Shown here one piece after another: positions 1 to 9,317 of a stretch of 64,000 bases of DNA; within the stretch, counting starts at the first letter, position 1; the number at the start of each line of letters is the position of its first letter. A program made the translations under genes and the position numbers. The notes beneath the pieces were generated by a model. It was given only the letters and a program-made list of their open reading frames with translations, was not told the DNA's origin and made no database searches. Origin of the DNA: Siphonodentalium dalli (taxonomy: Eukaryota; Mollusca; Scaphopoda; Gadilida; Siphonodentaliidae); the NCBI GenBank assembly GCA_032622095.1, contig CP136069.1, positions 204,958,690-205,022,689 of the forward strand, in the 5' to 3' direction.

Positions 1-75
1 GATTTGTTGGCAGAACGCGATACCTCTCGTGCGGGACTGCGTCCCGCACTCGAGGTATCGCTCCGCCAACAAATC
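1..75. repeat. GC-rich imperfect inverted repeat at window start
   Basis: The first 75 bases fold into a long hairpin. GATTTGTTGGC pairs with GCCAACAAATC, GCGATACCTC pairs with GAGGTATCGC, and GTGCGGGAC pairs with GTCCCGCAC around a three-base loop. It is much richer in G+C than its surroundings. It may be one end or the core of a foldback transposon cut by the window edge. It encodes no recognisable product. Confidence 0.75.
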
Positions 76-273
76 TCGTGCGATAATTTCGCCAAAATCC
101 AGACACTCATGCGGTTATATCTATTTATAGTATATTGCATTATATTGAGCGATTACAGTCAATATATACACTCTGATTGGCCAGTGTACCACGTCATCTC
201 CCCCAGGATACCCCACCCCCACCCAGCAGCAACATATGACAGTATAATATTATTGCTTATTTTGCTATATATA

Positions 274-691
274 CATGCCTGAGTTTAGTGTGCCTGTCAT
301 TTGCAGAATGAGTTACTCAGAGGGTGAATTTAGTGACTATCCTGCACAGCAGGATAGCATGGCCTTATCTGCTATGGGAGACATATGGGAGACATAGATT
401 GAAGTTCCCAAATGGTGAATATTGTGATGTACACCCATTGGGAACCTCAATTATGCAATGTTTCATCTGCCAATTTGGGGATATAGAGAATCTAAACTAA
501 AAGAGAAATAGAATCTGTGAAGATAGAAATTTGATGATAAAGAAACTCCAGAGAAGATGAGGCCTAAGCAGAATAATGTTCCAAGAGGATGAATTTAGGG
601 TGGATTTTAGAATTTATGTAGGATAGTGTCACTAAATTCACCCTCTGGGGACCTCATTCTGCAAATGACAGGCAAACTAAACTCAGGCTTG
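274..691. mobile_element. hAT-type foldback MITE, about 418 bp
   Basis: The ends are inverted: CATGCCTGAGTTTAGTG at the left and CTAAACTCAGGCTTG at the right. Both are related to the CAAGCCTTGAAATAG end of the copy at 5520. The flanks share GCTATATATA, so the target duplication is 8 to 10 bp, blurred by the TA run. Inside each end is an arm of AATGAGGT...AGAGGGTGAATTTAG, and the middle contains a palindromic 'cccattgggaacctcaatta' segment. There is no coding capacity, so this is a non-autonomous element. Confidence 0.7.
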
Positions 692-1252
692 GCTATATAT
701 AGTCATGAAACGGTGACAAATTAACCTTTCCCAAGTTTTTGCTCAATCATTTCCTCAAGTTTGTCAAAGATGCATAATCCGGATTAACGTTCCCATATTA
801 CTATTTCTTTGGCCTCAGGCTGCTTCAGGGGTAAAAAATATTTAGAGTCGAGGAACCACCCATCAAAGTTCAGAGTTATCAGATATTGATTTTTGAAATC
901 TATTATTTAGTGGCCTGGAAAAATGTCAACGAGCCGGCGGTCTCGGACCAAATTACAGATGAAGATGGATAGCTCTAAAATCAAGTGGCATTCGATAACA
1001 AAATGTTGATAAATAACAGGTTTTGGGCAATTTTATACTAGAGTTGATGGTGGTTAGTGGCATTATGTTTGGACAATTAGTCGATTCTGATAACTGAAGC
1101 AGCATTTTTTTAAATGTTGTTGTTGGAATCTGATGATATGAGGTCATCGAATCGGATTGAGTACCTTTAATTGTTATGAAACTTGACACCATGGGATGAT
1201 ATTTAGTCAAAAACATTTGAACAGAGGGGTTCTTTTTTCGAATACAAATATG
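692..1252. other. intergenic DNA, nothing recognised
   Basis: AT-rich sequence with no credible open frame, palindrome or tandem array. The short reverse-strand frame at 953-1216 has no recognisable composition or motif. Confidence 0.5.
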
Positions 1253-1370
1253 TTAACCCTTTCATGACTGGAGCTTCCTGAAATTTTGTGAAAACCCTGT
1301 GCTAATTCATTCTGTTATATATGCGAGACTCCTGTAGGGCACCTTGCAGATATAAGAGAATGCAATATAT
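1253..1370 (+). mobile_element. truncated F2 TTAA-type MITE
   Basis: It begins TTAACCCTTTCATGACTGG and continues through the F2 segment 'gcttcctgaaattttgtg' into a decayed copy of the shared palindrome (tatatatgcgag, then tataagagaatgc). It stops abruptly at an 18-bp tandem array, so the right end is missing. The TTAA and CCC start are typical of piggyBac-type elements. Confidence 0.65.
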
Positions 1371-1500
1371 TACCTGCACTGTTTATATTACCTGCACTGT
1401 TTATATTACCTGCACTGTTTATATTACCTGCACTGTTTATATTACCTGCACTGTTTACAGTTAATTCCCCCCCCCCCCCCAATATATTACCTGCACTGTT
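1371..1500. repeat. 18-bp tandem array with poly-C interruption
   Basis: About five copies of an 18-bp unit containing CCTGCACTGTTTATATTA run from 1371 to 1456. A poly-C run and one further unit at 1483-1500 follow. Because 18 is a multiple of three, reverse frames through it look like a repetitive peptide (NSAGNI), but this is an artefact of the array. Confidence 0.9.
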
Positions 1501-1654
1501 TTTTTCAATGTTGTACATTTCCTTGTCACAATTATATCAAAAAGTTCCCAGGTTTTGTTCTGGTGTAATATGATCTCTATGGGCGTTAGCAAGAGTAGAG
1601 ATTCATGACATGATCTAGGACCACCAGCCAAGCATAAACCCTTAATGTAGCCCA

Positions 1655-2067
1655 ATTGCACTGCAGGGGTATCCCACCTCTGTCGGACTTCTTTCGTGAA
1701 GTTATCCCCCCTTTTTCGACTTAGAAAATTTTCGCAACATGCATAATTTTGTCCGAGCTTTTATTCCTACATTCTAAGGTCAATTTTTTAAAAACTTGGC
1801 ACAGATATTTGGGAACCTGTGCACCTGCGATTATGACGTCTGTCCGATTTTGTGTCTGTGGAGTTAGTCCCCTTTTTCGACTTAGAACATTTTCGCAATA
1901 TGCATAATTTTGTCCGAGCTTTTATTCCTACATTTTTTGGTCAATAGGTTTAAGATTAGGGTTGTTCACCTGCAATGGGAACTGTTATTTTATTATTTTA
2001 ACTAAATGTTTACCGACATGTGAAATATCTTACTATTTTAAAAATACGGGGGGGGGGGGGGGGGGGG
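1655..2067. repeat. dispersed repeat with about 165-bp internal period and poly-G end
   Basis: The block 'cccctttttcgacttagaa', followed by 'cataattttgtccgagctt', occurs twice (about 1706 and 1869). It belongs to the same loose class as the arrays at 15.0, 18.1, 32.0, 47.4 and 58.9 kb, with phrases such as 'gagttatgcccctttttcgac'. A run of about 20 G closes it near 2048-2067. No gene is visible. Confidence 0.6.
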
Positions 2068-2875
2068 CATCCTTAGTCCCATTGGGGCTGTGAGTCACAC
2101 CTCTAGTTTGCAAAAATTATTATTTACCAATGTCTTCTTTTGAATAACACAACTGTAGTTTCTTGCTACATTGTATGTCAACGTGTTGATTTATATTGTG
2201 CTTTACAAAAGAACTGTTCCGTGTTTACATTGTACAGGTGTTCCAAATATTTATATGTCTCGATGAGGTCTCCTCTAAACCTTCTATATTTAACAGACAT
2301 CCGGTTGAACTTTATTATTTTAAACTGCTCTATGTATTTAAGTTTTCTCAGTTGCTCTTCGTTGTATTAGCTCCAAAGAAACACACTGATATAAATTGAG
2401 ATGAGGAGACCAGGTCGTATTACAATATTCATTCAATATTACAATAGTTACATATAAGCTCCTGAATGTATCTGAATTGAGGTTGGTAAATGTCCTGTTT
2501 ATATATCCTATATCCTATACACTTTGTTGCAGACTGATTTTATGTGGATATCAATCTTCAGTTTTGGGTCTACATGTACATAAATGCCTAAATTTCTTTC
2601 ACATGATCTGGTCTATATCGGCGTTTTCTCTGGCACATTGGTCATAAAATAGGTGTTTTTCAGGTTATGTCTGAGATGGATAATTAGCATTGTCTAATAA
2701 GTTTTTGTATGCATTAGGGGTAACATGCCTAATTACTTATTTACACTAATGATCGGTGACGGTTAGCATAATAATCGACTTATCACCACAAACCTTGAGT
2801 TGTTAGTGAGAGATGGACTGGTGAACATTTCACTGCATGGTTTGGGGCAACAGTAATTGTTATTGTACAGTAATG
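2068..2875. other. intergenic DNA, nothing recognised
   Basis: AT-rich, with only short open frames. There is no splice-bounded coding candidate, tandem array or palindrome that could be supported. Confidence 0.45.
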
Positions 2876-2877
2876 CT

Positions 2878-3179
2878 CTAAGTAATCGACTCCTTAACCA
2901 CAGCAGAATTATTGGTAATTTTTCAGGATTTAGTCGGAAATATGGCTTATTGCCATTCATCGGAAAGCTCTCAGTGAGAGCTTTCCGATGAATGGCAACA
3001 AGCCATATTTCCGACTAAATCCTGAAAAATTACCAATAATATGGCTTGTTGCCATTCATCGGAAAGCTCTCGGTGAGAGCTTTCCGATGAATGGCAACAA
3101 GCCATATTTCCGACTAAATCCTGAAAAATTAACCATAATTCTGCTGTGGTTAAGGAGTCGTTTACTTGGAGCATTACTG
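2878..3179. mobile_element. Tc1/mariner-type foldback MITE with an extra internal palindrome
   Basis: The ends are CAGTAATGCTCTAAGTAATC and the inverted GAGCATTACTG, flanked by TA on both sides (2876-2877 and 3180-3181). CAGT ends with a TA target are typical of Tc1/mariner elements. The arms pair throughout. The central palindrome (GGCTTGTTGCCATTCATCGG and its complement) is present twice in tandem, making this copy about 85 bp longer than the 25-kb copy. It has no coding capacity. Confidence 0.85.
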
Positions 3180-3181
3180 TA

Positions 3182-3746
3182 TGTGTGAGGGTAAACATGC
3201 CTAATTACTTATTTACACTTTTCTGCTGTCATTGGGTTTGGTACATATAACAGAGCTAATCACTTTACACTTATTGCAGTCATTGTGGACGGTATATAGG
3301 TATTACTATTGTCAGATTAACACAAGTGTATCACTCATGGTTCACATATATTGAGTTGGATTAGGTATATCATGGCTAGCCGGCAATATTTCTGCTGTTT
3401 GATGACCTCAATAAAGTCAGTCTTGTTTATTTTGTGAATGTTTCTGTGTTTTACGTGTACTTCTACTAGGAATTATTAACTAGTTAGTTTTGTTAATTTA
3501 AGGTAAAATTAATTTCAACATTCACTCAGAGTGTAATTGGAGAAATAGTGAAAAAACTACTTGCAAAAAATTAAATTAAATTTTCAAAAGGTACATATAT
3601 TTGTTTTATTTTGGTTGTATTGTTGTCATCTATATCTTTACACATTTTCAAAATGTTCGGTTATCAGATATACATAAAGTTTTATATCACGACAATGTGA
3701 TATCTTAATGTTATTGAATTGGAAGTCTGAACTGCTAATGGGTCTG
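3182..3746. other. intergenic DNA, nothing recognised
   Basis: AT-rich sequence without open frames of interest, repeats or palindromes. Confidence 0.45.
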
Positions 3747-4146
3747 TTAACCCTTTACCCAACAGAAGGGCCCTGTGCCAATGCATTCTCTTATATATGC
3801 GAGTCGACCATAGGTCGCCTCGCATATATAAGAGAATGCATTGGCTTAACACATTAAAAATTATTAAATTGTTAAAGAATGTAAGAAAAAATGGTAAAAA
3901 GTGTTAAAAAATGATTTTTTTTAGGCCAATGCATTCTCTTATATATGCGAGGCGACCTATGGTCGACTCGCATATATAAGAGAATGCATTGGCACAGGGC
4001 ATAACTGTTACTATCACAATGTGGTCAAGGAGCCGGTTCCAATGATATCCATATGTGTATGGTTCTATTGAGACAGACCGAAGATATTTTAGGCTGTTGA
4101 AGCTTTATTTGGCCGGTTTTGGCCGGTTTGTTGGGTAAAGGGTTAA
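3747..4146 (+). mobile_element. F1 TTAA-type (piggyBac-like) MITE, 400 bp
   Basis: It is bounded by TTAA and by inverted ends CCCTTTACCCAACA and TGTTGGGTAAAGGG. Inside are two near-perfect hairpins, each starting CCAATGCATTCTCTTATA, with inner arms CGACC-TAT-GGTCG. A poly-A/T-rich spacer separates them. A unique arm (ggagccggttccaatgata, then gctttatttggccgg) lies on one side only, which gives the element an orientation. It is non-autonomous. TTAA target plus a CCC start indicates piggyBac-type mobilisation (known family behaviour). Confidence 0.88.
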
Positions 4147-4323
4147 ATCTCACTTCGTGCATGTTTGTATAAAAAAATATTTATGTTCTTCAGAATATCA
4201 TATGCCTATATATAGGGACAAGAGGGGAACTCAGAGGATGAGCTTGTTCATTGACAACAAACACTGTGGTTCAGATTCAAATGGGCTGTTTATTATTATA
4301 AACATAAACAACCAATAATCAAC

Positions 4324-4699
4324 TTAACCCTTTACCCAACAAACCGGCCAAATAAAGCTTCAACAGCCTAAAATATCTTCGGTCTGTCTCAATAGAACCA
4401 TACAAATATGGATATCATTGGAACCGGCTCCTTGACCACATTGTGATAGTTACAGTTATGCCCTGTGCCAATGCATTCTCTTATATATGCGAGTCGACCA
4501 TAGGTCGCCTCGCATATATAAGAGAATGCATTGGCCTAAAAACACTTTTTACCATTTTTTCTTACATTCTTTAACAATTTTATAATTTTTAATGTGTTAA
4601 GCCAATGCATTCTCTTATATATGCGAGGCGACCTATGGTCGACTCGCATATATAAGAGAATGCATTGGCACAGGGCCGTTCTGTTGGGTAAAGGGTTAA
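4324..4699 (-). mobile_element. F1 TTAA-type MITE, inverted neighbour
   Basis: Same family as the element at 3747 but in the opposite orientation: the ggccaaataaagc arm comes first and the CAGGGCCGTT end last. TTAA lies at both ends. The pair is separated by only 177 bp, so the two copies could fold against each other as a large composite inverted repeat. Confidence 0.88.
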
Positions 4700-5519
4700 A
4701 CAAAATATATTGTCAAGAAGGTGGAGGCCAATATGCTCCATAAACATACTAGCATCAATAACCTAGCTATTGCCTTAGTAATAATGGTAACATATATGTA
4801 GCCATAATAAAACGTTGTGAACTTCAAGAGACTGATTATAGTGTGAGATGAAACATAAATCTCAAGCTGCTAACATAATATTGGGGTGGGAGGGTGTTAA
4901 AATGAATCCTGATAATCAAAGAAATATGGGAATTATGTTTGCACAAAACAATAAATTTTTTATATTCCCAAGTAAAATGGAGTAATAATAGACTGCGCAT
5001 GTCCGTACATAAAACGTCATGCCGTAAAAGGAGAACCACCCATTCTATATTTGGTTCGATTGCTTAGAAAATAAAATGGATTATTTCATAATCAAGGTTA
5101 TATCACAATTATATCCTACCCATTAAAAATCCCCCCCCCCCACTTTGAAATATTAACCCTTTCTATACAAAATACTCATTGACGAGTAGTTCCCTTAGGA
5201 AATGGTCCGATAATAAGTTCAACAAGTGATTGATTGAACTTATTATCTGAACATTTCCCACCAATTAATAGAAATCCTTCAGCCCTTGTATTATCTGTTA
5301 GTCGGTCTGTCATCTGCTTTTATTACCTGAACATCCCTACAAATGAACAATAGACCATTCCAATTCAGCCTTTTATTTCACATGTTAGCTAACCATAGCA
5401 TGTAATTTGCTTGAGAGACAAATTGTAATAGTCCTGTTAGAAAACAATGTCAAAATTTGTTTAGTCACCCTGTTGGATAACGCCTTAATTCCACTATTGA
5501 AATTCCACCCATACCCTCA

Positions 5520-5686
5520 CAAGCCTTGAAATAGTGTGTCTGTCATTTGCAGAATGAGGTTCCCAGAGGGTTAATTTAGTGATGCTACCCCGCATAGCGG
5601 GCTAGCATCACCAAATTCACCCTCTGGGGACCTCATTCTGCTTACAGCTCATTCTGCAAATGACAGACACCCTATTTCAAGGCTTG
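5520..5686. mobile_element. hAT-type foldback MITE, 167 bp, with 8-bp target duplication
   Basis: The perfect inverted ends are CAAGCCTTGAAATAG and CTATTTCAAGGCTTG. TACCCTCA is duplicated exactly on both sides (5512-5519 and 5687-5694). An 8-bp duplication with CA...TG ends is the hAT signature. The interior is a palindrome: AATGAGGTTCCCAGAGGG, then GATGCTA, then a CCCGCATAGCGGG centre. This is the cleanest copy of the family in the window. Confidence 0.88.
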
Positions 5687-5709
5687 TACCCTCATTAACA
5701 CCTTCTATA

Positions 5710-5975
5710 TTAACCCTTCCAAGACTGGAGCTTCCTGAAAATTTGTGAAAACCCTGTGCCAATGCATTCTTTTATAAATGCGAGTCTCACATAGGCAACC
5801 TCGCATATATAAGAGAATACATTGGCCTAACAATATTTACCTTGACCTTGTAAGCCAGTGTATATTCTCTTATATTTGTGAGGCTCCCTATGGGAGATTC
5901 ACATATATAACATAATGAACTGTCACATTATCTTTAATGCTGCACCATCGCATTACCCCATCATGAAAGGGCTAA
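5710..5975 (+). mobile_element. F2 TTAA-type MITE
   Basis: It starts TTAACCCTTCCAAGACTGGAGC and ends in CATCATGAAAGGGCTAA. The right TTAA is mutated to CTAA. Two decayed hairpins of the shared CCAATGCATTC module lie inside. The right arm contains TCTTTAATGCTGCACCATCGC; this is the undisturbed form of the site into which another element inserted in the F2 copy at 7224. Confidence 0.75.
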
Positions 5976-6429
5976 ATTCTCAATTTGATGAGTATAGTTC
6001 CCTCAGGAAATGTTCAGATAATAAGTTCAACAAAGGACCATAGTTATTATCTGACATTTCCCTCCAATAAATAAGACTCATTCTGCACTTTTATTATCTG
6101 ACTTCTGGTTATTTTTCCTGAAAACCCCTCCAGATGAATAATAGACCATTCCAATGTATACATTTAGAACTGAGTGGAAGAATCTATTTAGTATAGAAAG
6201 TGTTAATCAAGGATGCTTATATATTGTCCTAATCAACAAACGATTTAAATTAGAAACTCCTTGTGTCGTTATTTGTACCATTTAGGGAACAACGTTTGTC
6301 TATTTAGTTAAAGACATGTTACAATTTTGTCTTACATAGTTCGACAATCATGTTGTCCACATCTGGGTACCTGCCCACATCACATGATGTCTCGACACTT
6401 CACAAGGTCAAGGTCGTCTTCTTAGCATG

Positions 6430-6985
6430 ACACGCTCATGAAGATCCTCAGAAGCATTGTCGCTTCCTTTGGATTTGTGAGGTTCAGTGAAGGGCTTTCT
6501 GTAGTCTGTTGCTCTATCTCTGGACACAGGATATTTGCAGTATTTCATGCAGTCAATAAGACTGTTGCTCTCTATGGATGTCAATAACACTGTTGCTCTT
6601 TGCATATGGCAACTTACTGCAATGCTGTATACAATAGGTTAATATGAACTTTCTCGCTCTGGAGACTGGATCTGTAAAAGTTAATGCAGTGCTTTCTGTA
6701 GTATTCTATGGATGTCGATAACACTGTTGCTCTTTCTGGATATATGAAACTTACCTCTCTCTGGATACTGGATATGAGCAACATAGTTCGCTGCTTTCTG
6801 TAGTCAATAACATATTACAACACTGTTGCTAATCGCGCTGGACACTGGATATGTTCAACATGCGGTGCTAGATTTCTGAAATCAACAACACTGTAGCTCT
6901 CTTTGGATATGAGCAATCTGGTGCAGTGTTTTCTGTTAATAACAACGTAGCTCTTTCTGGATGTCAACAACACTGTAGCTCTATT
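6430..6985. repeat. degenerate tandem repeat of short 'aacactgttgctct' units
   Basis: Variants of 'gatgtcaataacactgttgctctttctggatat' recur irregularly from about 6545 to 6985, mixed with 'ttctgtagtc' segments. Unit length varies between about 40 and 65 bp. The array ends exactly where the candidate exon at 6991 begins. It may be 5' untranslated or promoter sequence of that exon, or unrelated. Confidence 0.6.
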
Positions 6986-6990
6986 TGGAT

Positions 6991-7128
6991 ATGTCAGCGG
7001 AGGACATTCTTTATGCTTATTACAAAAGTTTGTCAGACGAAAGCATCGCGAGGAAGGAGAGCCGACGTGTCGTATGTAGTGGCAAGTCACACGTGTCTTC
7101 CTGCAGCGGTGACCCAATCAGTGGCAAG
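6991..7128 (+). CDS. candidate first coding exon, unknown protein (46 codons)
   Basis: I do not recognise this protein. The frame starts ATG and reads MSAEDILYAYYKSL, continues with a basic, Ser-rich stretch (SIARKESRRVV), and ends in DPISGK at AAG|gtgagg, a good phase-0 splice donor. Its G+C content and balanced codon use stand out sharply from the flanking AT-rich repeats. The ATG lies just after a degenerate repeat whose units also contain 'ggatatg', so a chance frame is possible. No downstream exon could be identified in the window. Both the coding call and the start are inference. Confidence 0.4.
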
Positions 7129-7223
7129 GTGAGGAAATCGTCTGATGCTCGTTTGTTATTGTCTCAGTTTTCCATTAACCATTTAATGACGGGAGCTATA
7201 AGGCACAAAACTGCCATGGGTGT

Positions 7224-7922
7224 TTAACCTTTCATGATGGGAGCTGCTACGCTGATGAAACATTAAAGGTCCACTTAATTTTCGAACCCCCAGATAACAT
7301 ATATAAAATATGTACCATATTATATACCATTTGAAAGAGGAAGCTCCAAAACATTGTATTATCAACTTATCCAGTGTAATAAACTGTGAATATGTTGTTT
7401 TTGATGAGTTACCAATGTGTTTTTGTCATCTAGATTGTAGTCAAAAGTGTATTATTTTCAATGGAGGGGGAATAACTCTATATCGTAAAGATAGAGTTAT
7501 TCCCCTTCCATTGAAAATTCATCTTTAGTTTGAATTCTGTTACAATCTGGGAGCCAAAACGGGGGTAATCTTTCTATGATTTCTATTTCTCTATGGGCAT
7601 CTTCTGAGACACAGATGTTTCAAATGGTATAGTATTTTAATCATATTTTATTGTATAGATTATTATTAAAACTGTATATCAAGTCACTCTAAAAAATATA
7701 AATCAGTGACTCGAAAATTAAGTCAGCCTTTAAAGATACTGTGCCATTGCATTCTCTTATATATGTGAGTCTCCCATAGGTCAAGGTCAAGGTAAATATC
7801 TATAGGCCAATGTATTCTCTTATATATGCGAGGCTCACTATGGGAGACTCGCATATATAAAAGAATGCATTGGCACAGGGTTTTCTCAAAATTTTAGGAA
7901 GCTCCAGTCATGGAAGTGTTAA
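7224..7922. mobile_element. F2 TTAA-type MITE split by a second TTAA element
   Basis: The left end TTAACCTTTCATGATGGG and the right end CTCCAGTCATGGAAGTGTTAA are the two F2 termini. Between them are two hairpins of the shared module (about 7745-7878). The F2 body is interrupted at its internal TTAA by the element at 7263-7733. Non-coding. Confidence 0.75.
7263..7733. mobile_element. TTAA-type foldback element nested in an F2 MITE
   Basis: TTAA lies at both ends (7263-7266 and 7730-7733). The inverted termini are AGGTCCACTTAATTTTCGA and TCGAAAATTAAGTCAGCCT. It sits inside the F2 sequence normally reading 'gcaTTAAaga', so the target duplication is confirmed by comparison with the copy at 5710. 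A central hairpin (7454-7518) pairs GGAATAACTCTATATC with GATAGAGTTATTCC over a four-base loop. No transposase is encoded. Confidence 0.8.
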
Positions 7923-8829
7923 CCCTTTTTGTGTGATTTTTCTGTGTTACTAATAGCTATTTCTGTGGTTTGTACTGCTTTTTCTCTTGTACTTTGAATT
8001 TAGGCCTGAAATTTTGTCATTACAATTTCAGCCTGTCAGTTCATACATTTTGCCTGTCCACAAAATAACCAGTATTCTAGAAAGTGTCATTATTCTTCGA
8101 AGAAACTTAAAGGCACATATGGACTTTGTTGTAGGTTATAATTTAGAACTAAAAATTTCCTCAAGAATATACTAATAGTATAGTACGACAGAATGAATGC
8201 GATAGTATCCATAAAACACACTTTGTGTGAACCAAGAATGTGTCGATATACTTTTGTTTATATAAGGAGTGAGCAATAAGCTAAAAACGCAACAGAGTGA
8301 CGATTTTTTAGGCAATAGATTCACGGTGAACCATTCAACACAAAATGTTGAGTGGCGAGGATTATTGAGTGTTGTACCGGTATGTTGTAAACAGTTTTGT
8401 GGTGGCAGTTTTAACCAAAGATTACCTTTTTGGGTTTCCCCAATGTTGAGTGTTTTGCCTATTGCATAGTCTTTATGTACTGTACTGGAACAGAATTTGG
8501 CTTTTGTTTATATATTAACTTAACACAGCAAACAAACTTGACAATAACATACTATTTTCACGATATTTATGATTGGTATAAGAACAAAGTCTGTCTATAA
8601 TATAATATTCTTTCTGTTAATGGCGGTTTTAACGGGTGTGACTATTTTAACAGCAATAACCACTATGAAGGCCATCGATGCCTGTAAGAATTTACATAGA
8701 TAACTAGTTGCTTTTGGCATTTCTGTGATTGATCATCAACTATATTAGGGTCTGTCACTACGGCAGGTACAAAAGCATTTCAGCCTGTCATGTTAAAACT
8801 TTTCAGCCTGATTACTTCAGTGTTATTTT
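7923..8829. other. intergenic DNA, nothing recognised
   Basis: AT-rich sequence. Short open frames at 7987-8175 and 8269-8469 show no recognisable motif, splice boundary or composition change, and are not called. Confidence 0.4.
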
Positions 8830-9170
8830 TTTACCCTGTGCCAATGCATTCTCTTATAAGAGAATGCATTGGCTTAACAATTTTTTACAATTTTAATAAT
8901 TTTTTTTTGTATTCTTTAACAATTTTATAATTTTACCCATGCAGAGCCCAAGACAAACATGAGCAGACGACACTCTTCTATATGCTTCTATATATGTGTG
9001 GGGCTCCCTGCAGGGTAAAGAATGTTTTTTATTTTATGTCCTAAAAATTGTAAGAAACATTTATTTAAAAAAAATTATACAAAATTGTTAGGCCAATGCA
9101 TTCTCTTATATATGCGAGGCGACCTATGGTCGACTCGCATATATAAGAGAATGCATTGGCACAGGGTAAA
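8830..9170. mobile_element. MITE of the shared CCAATGCATTC palindrome class with a small nested MITE
   Basis: The left end TTTACCCTGTGCCAATGC and the right end GCATTGGCACAGGGTAAA are inverted. The left hairpin has collapsed to a short palindrome (ttctcttataagagaa); the right hairpin (9092-9160) is complete. Between them, near 8935-9016, is a small inverted element with ACCCATGCAGAGCC and GGGGCTCCCTGCAGGGT ends, related to the units at 30.4 and 57.0 kb. Confidence 0.7.
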
Positions 9171-9317
9171 TAACGCTGATAGGCTAGTTATTTTAAGGTT
9201 TGGTTCTATAACTAATTTACCCTGTTGCCCGTGTGAGATTGTGTGATAAATAATTTACTCGCGATGTCTTGCACTCTGTCATCTTATTAAAAATTCACTA
9301 AATTGATCCGTGATGTG

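Larger units (their letters stand above)
5153..6206. mobile_element. F4 TTAA-type element hosting two younger MITEs
   Basis: TTAACCCTTTCTATAC at the left and GTATAGAAAGTGTTAA at the right form terminal inverted repeats. The interior holds a motif twice in the same direction (about 5187-5290 and 5995-6080): 'ttccctyaggaaatg', 'ataataagttcaacaa', then 'ttattatctga'. Between them sit an intact hAT-type MITE (5520-5686) and an F2 MITE (5710-5975). Removing both leaves a roughly 620-bp element. Non-coding. Confidence 0.7.
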
